Source: JBOGWY01 sp050694015
GTDB lineage: Bacteria; Actinomycetota; CADDZG01; WHSQ01
Length of the DNA stretch: 7,594 nucleotides
NCBI GenBank assembly: GCA_050694015.1
Contig: JBOGWY010000268.1
Span: 1-7,594 of the forward strand
Reading direction: 5' to 3'
Part shown: in pieces, positions 6,033 through 7,594 of the stretch
Layout of the letters: every line of letters starts with the position of its first letter
How positions within the stretch are numbered: position 1 is the stretch's first letter
Program-made: the position numbers and the translations under genes
Notes under the pieces: generated by a model
Told to the model about the DNA's origin: nothing
Databases searched by the model: none
Seen by the model: only the letters and a program-made list of their open reading frames with translations

Positions 6033-6144
6033 AAGCCGTGGGCTGTCCTTTCGACGTGCCTCAAATGTCTGCGTCAGAGGCTATCAGGTAGGTTTACCCG
6101 GGCTTTCCGTCCATCCAAGCCGACCAAGTTGGGAGTTCTCTTAG
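6033..6144. promoter_or_regulatory. Shared control region between divergent citrate synthase and isocitrate dehydrogenase genes
   Basis: This 112-bp gap must hold promoters in both directions. Weak candidates are TAGGTT (6089-6094) as a -10 toward icd and, on the - strand, an extended TGaTAGCCT (about 6079-6087) toward citrate synthase; neither has a good -35. GGTAGGTTTACC (6087-6098) is an interrupted palindrome (GGTA-N4-TACC) lying over both candidate -10 boxes, so one regulator bound there could affect both genes. The SD for icd is GGGAG at 6131-6135. Confidence 0.4.
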
Positions 6145-7254
6145 ATGTCTCAGAACGTTCACCGCGTCACTTTCATCCCCGGCGACGGCACCGGTCCCGA
6201 GATCGCGGAGGCCACGAAACGCGTGCTCGAGGCGACCGGCGTCGCCTTCGACTGGGACGTGCAACATGCGGGTGTCGATGTCATGGACGAGTACGGCACG
6301 CCGCTCCCGGACCAGGTCCTGGACTCGATCCGCGCCAACAAGGTAGCCATCAAGGGCCCGATCACGACGCCGGTGGGGACGGGGTTCCGCAGCGTCAATG
6401 TCGCGCTGCGCAAGGAGCTTGACCTCTACATGTGTCTGCGTCCGTGCCGGTCGTACCCGGGTGTGCGTTCGCGCTACGAGAACATCGATCTCGTCGTCGT
6501 GCGCGAGAACCACGAGGATCTCTATGCCGGGATCGAGTTCGAGCAGGGTTCGCCGGAAGCCCGCAAGCTGATCGACTTCCTCGCCGAGCTGGGGGCCCGC
6601 CGAATCCGTGAGGACTCCGGCATCTCTATAAAGCCGATCTCCGTCACGGGGACGAAGCGGATCGTGCGGGGTGCGTTCGACTATGCGGTCAAGAACGGGC
6701 GCAAGAAGGTCACCGCCGTGCACAAGGCGAACATCATGAAGTTCTCCGACGGTCTCTTCCTGCACGCGGCGCGCGAGGTGGCCGAGGAGGAGTACGCCGA
6801 TTCGGGCGTCGAGTTCGAGGACCGCATCGTCGACAACATGTGCATGCAGCTCGTGCAGAAGCCAGAGCTCTACGACGTTCTGGTGCTACCCAACCTCTAC
6901 GGCGACATCGTGTCCGACCTGGGCGCCGGTCTCATCGGGGGCCTCGGCCTCGCGCCGGGGGGCAACATCGGAGACGACGCCGCAGTGTTCGAGCCGACGC
7001 ACGGTTCGGCGCCGAAGTACGCGGGCCAGAACAAGGTCAACCCGATGGCGATGATGCTGTCGGGCGTCTTGATGCTCCGTCACCTCGGCGAGGTCGGTGC
7101 GGCCGATCGTCTCGAGAAGGCGATCGCCGGAGTCATCTCGGAGGGCAAGAACGTCACCTACGACATGAAGCCGAGCCGTGACGATCCCACCGCGGTCGGA
7201 ACGTCGCAGGTCGCGGACGGAATCATCGAGAAGTTGGAAGCGGATCTCGTTTAG
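6145..7254 (+). CDS. icd: Isocitrate dehydrogenase, probably NADP+-dependent
   Basis: The enzyme oxidatively decarboxylates isocitrate to 2-oxoglutarate. The 369-residue protein belongs to the isocitrate/isopropylmalate dehydrogenase family. Substrate and metal ligands line up with E. coli Icd: Ser83, Asn85, Arg89, Arg99, Arg120, Tyr127, Lys194, Asp230, Asp254 and Asp258. The family signature runs from NLYGDIVSD (250-258) into the Gly-rich stretch after it. HGSAPKYAG (286-294) places Lys291-Tyr292 where E. coli Icd has Lys344-Tyr345, the residues that contact the NADP+ 2'-phosphate; NAD+ enzymes and isopropylmalate dehydrogenases have Asp-Ile/Ala there. It is shorter than E. coli Icd and lacks the large C-terminal extension of the Thermus enzyme. 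The ATG at 6145 has GGGAG 9 nt upstream. mdh follows after 12 bp, and the two are very likely co-transcribed. Confidence 0.92.
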   Translation: MSQNVHRVTFIPGDGTGPEIAEATKRVLEATGVAFDWDVQHAGVDVMDEYGTPLPDQVLDSIRANKVAIKGPITTPVGTGFRSVNVALRKELDLYMCLRPCRSYPGVRSRYENIDLVVVRENHEDLYAGIEFEQGSPEARKLIDFLAELGARRIREDSGISIKPISVTGTKRIVRGAFDYAVKNGRKKVTAVHKANIMKFSDGLFLHAAREVAEEEYADSGVEFEDRIVDNMCMQLVQKPELYDVLVLPNLYGDIVSDLGAGLIGGLGLAPGGNIGDDAAVFEPTHGSAPKYAGQNKVNPMAMMLSGVLMLRHLGEVGAADRLEKAIAGVISEGKNVTYDMKPSRDDPTAVGTSQVADGIIEKLEADLV

Positions 7255-7266
7255 GGGGTTGCTGCA

Positions 7267-7594
7267 ATGTCAAAGGTGACGGTGGTCGGCGCCGGTAACG
7301 TCGGCTCGAACGCGGCGCGGCGCGTCGCGGAGAAGAATCTGGCCGACGAGGTCGTGATGATCGACATCGTCGAGGGGCTCCCGCAGGGGCTGGCTCTCGA
7401 CATCAATCAGTCGTCGCCGACCGAGCGGTTCACATCCCGGGTCACCGGCACGAACGACTACGCGGACACTGCGGGTTCCGACGTTGTCGTCATCACGGCC
7501 GGGTTGCCTAGGAAGCCGGGAATGAGCCGCATGGATCTGCTGGACGCCAACTCCGAGATCGTGGGCGGCGTCACGAAGCAGATCGCCTCGCATT
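7267..7594 (+). CDS. mdh: Malate dehydrogenase, LDH-like type (5' part; cut by window end)
   Basis: This enzyme oxidises malate to oxaloacetate with NAD+, supplying the citrate synthase substrate. The first 109 residues are present and open at the right edge. The Rossmann dinucleotide motif is GAGNVG (8-13), and Asp33 (MIDI) at the end of the second strand indicates NAD+ preference. The substrate loop LPRKPGMSRMDLL (80-92) carries Arg82, where lactate dehydrogenases have Gln, and Arg88; this supports malate rather than lactate. NSEIV (95-99) is also typical. The ATG at 7267 has AGGGGG (7253-7258) overlapping the icd stop, 8 nt upstream, so translation is probably coupled to icd. The gene is otherwise intact as far as visible. 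Confidence 0.93.
   Translation, partial: MSKVTVVGAGNVGSNAARRVAEKNLADEVVMIDIVEGLPQGLALDINQSSPTERFTSRVTGTNDYADTAGSDVVVITAGLPRKPGMSRMDLLDANSEIVGGVTKQIASH

Noticed and set aside
6094..6765. 223-residue open frame on the - strand
   Set aside because: It is antisense to isocitrate dehydrogenase and its promoter region, and shows no domain.

Overview
The window looks like chromosomal DNA from a high-GC Gram-positive bacterium, most likely an uncultured or little-studied actinomycetote. This is inferred from the GC-rich sequence, GC-biased third codon positions, the ECF sigma/DUF5667-type membrane protein pair, and a short isocitrate dehydrogenase next to an LDH-like malate dehydrogenase. Genus or family cannot be fixed from the sequence alone. 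No RNA genes, insertion sequences, phage genes or CRISPR array are visible.

Left part (1-2658, + strand): an exported DUF4331-family protein is followed by an exported tetratricopeptide-repeat (TPR) protein. The leader of the first gene can fold into a long hairpin that hides its Shine-Dalgarno (SD) sequence. A perfect 15-bp stem-loop separates the two genes, so they may share a transcript but be expressed at different levels.

Middle part (2655-4871): a small signalling/envelope locus. An ECF sigma factor and a single-pass membrane protein with a DUF5667-like segment overlap by 11 bp on the - strand. The membrane protein carries a long Asp/Gly/Ser/Asn tail with repeated DNSGPG units. Divergent from them, on the + strand, is a short exported or membrane-anchored protein that is mostly Asp and ends in the same RSGSNSGSG motif. 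The 149-bp intergenic region between the divergent genes holds two 15-bp near-perfect palindromes 41 bp apart, which are strong operator candidates. The TPR gene and the DUF5667-like gene converge, and their stop codons overlap on one CTAG. This locus (sigma factor, membrane partner, acidic exported protein, paired operator) is the least ordinary part of the window and the best candidate for an uncharacterised system.

Right part (4902-7594): a TCA-cycle cluster. Citrate synthase on the - strand is divergent from isocitrate dehydrogenase on the + strand, which is followed after 12 bp by malate dehydrogenase, cut by the window end. Together these make citrate from oxaloacetate, oxidise isocitrate to 2-oxoglutarate and regenerate oxaloacetate from malate. 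The isocitrate dehydrogenase has the Lys-Tyr pair associated with NADP+ use.
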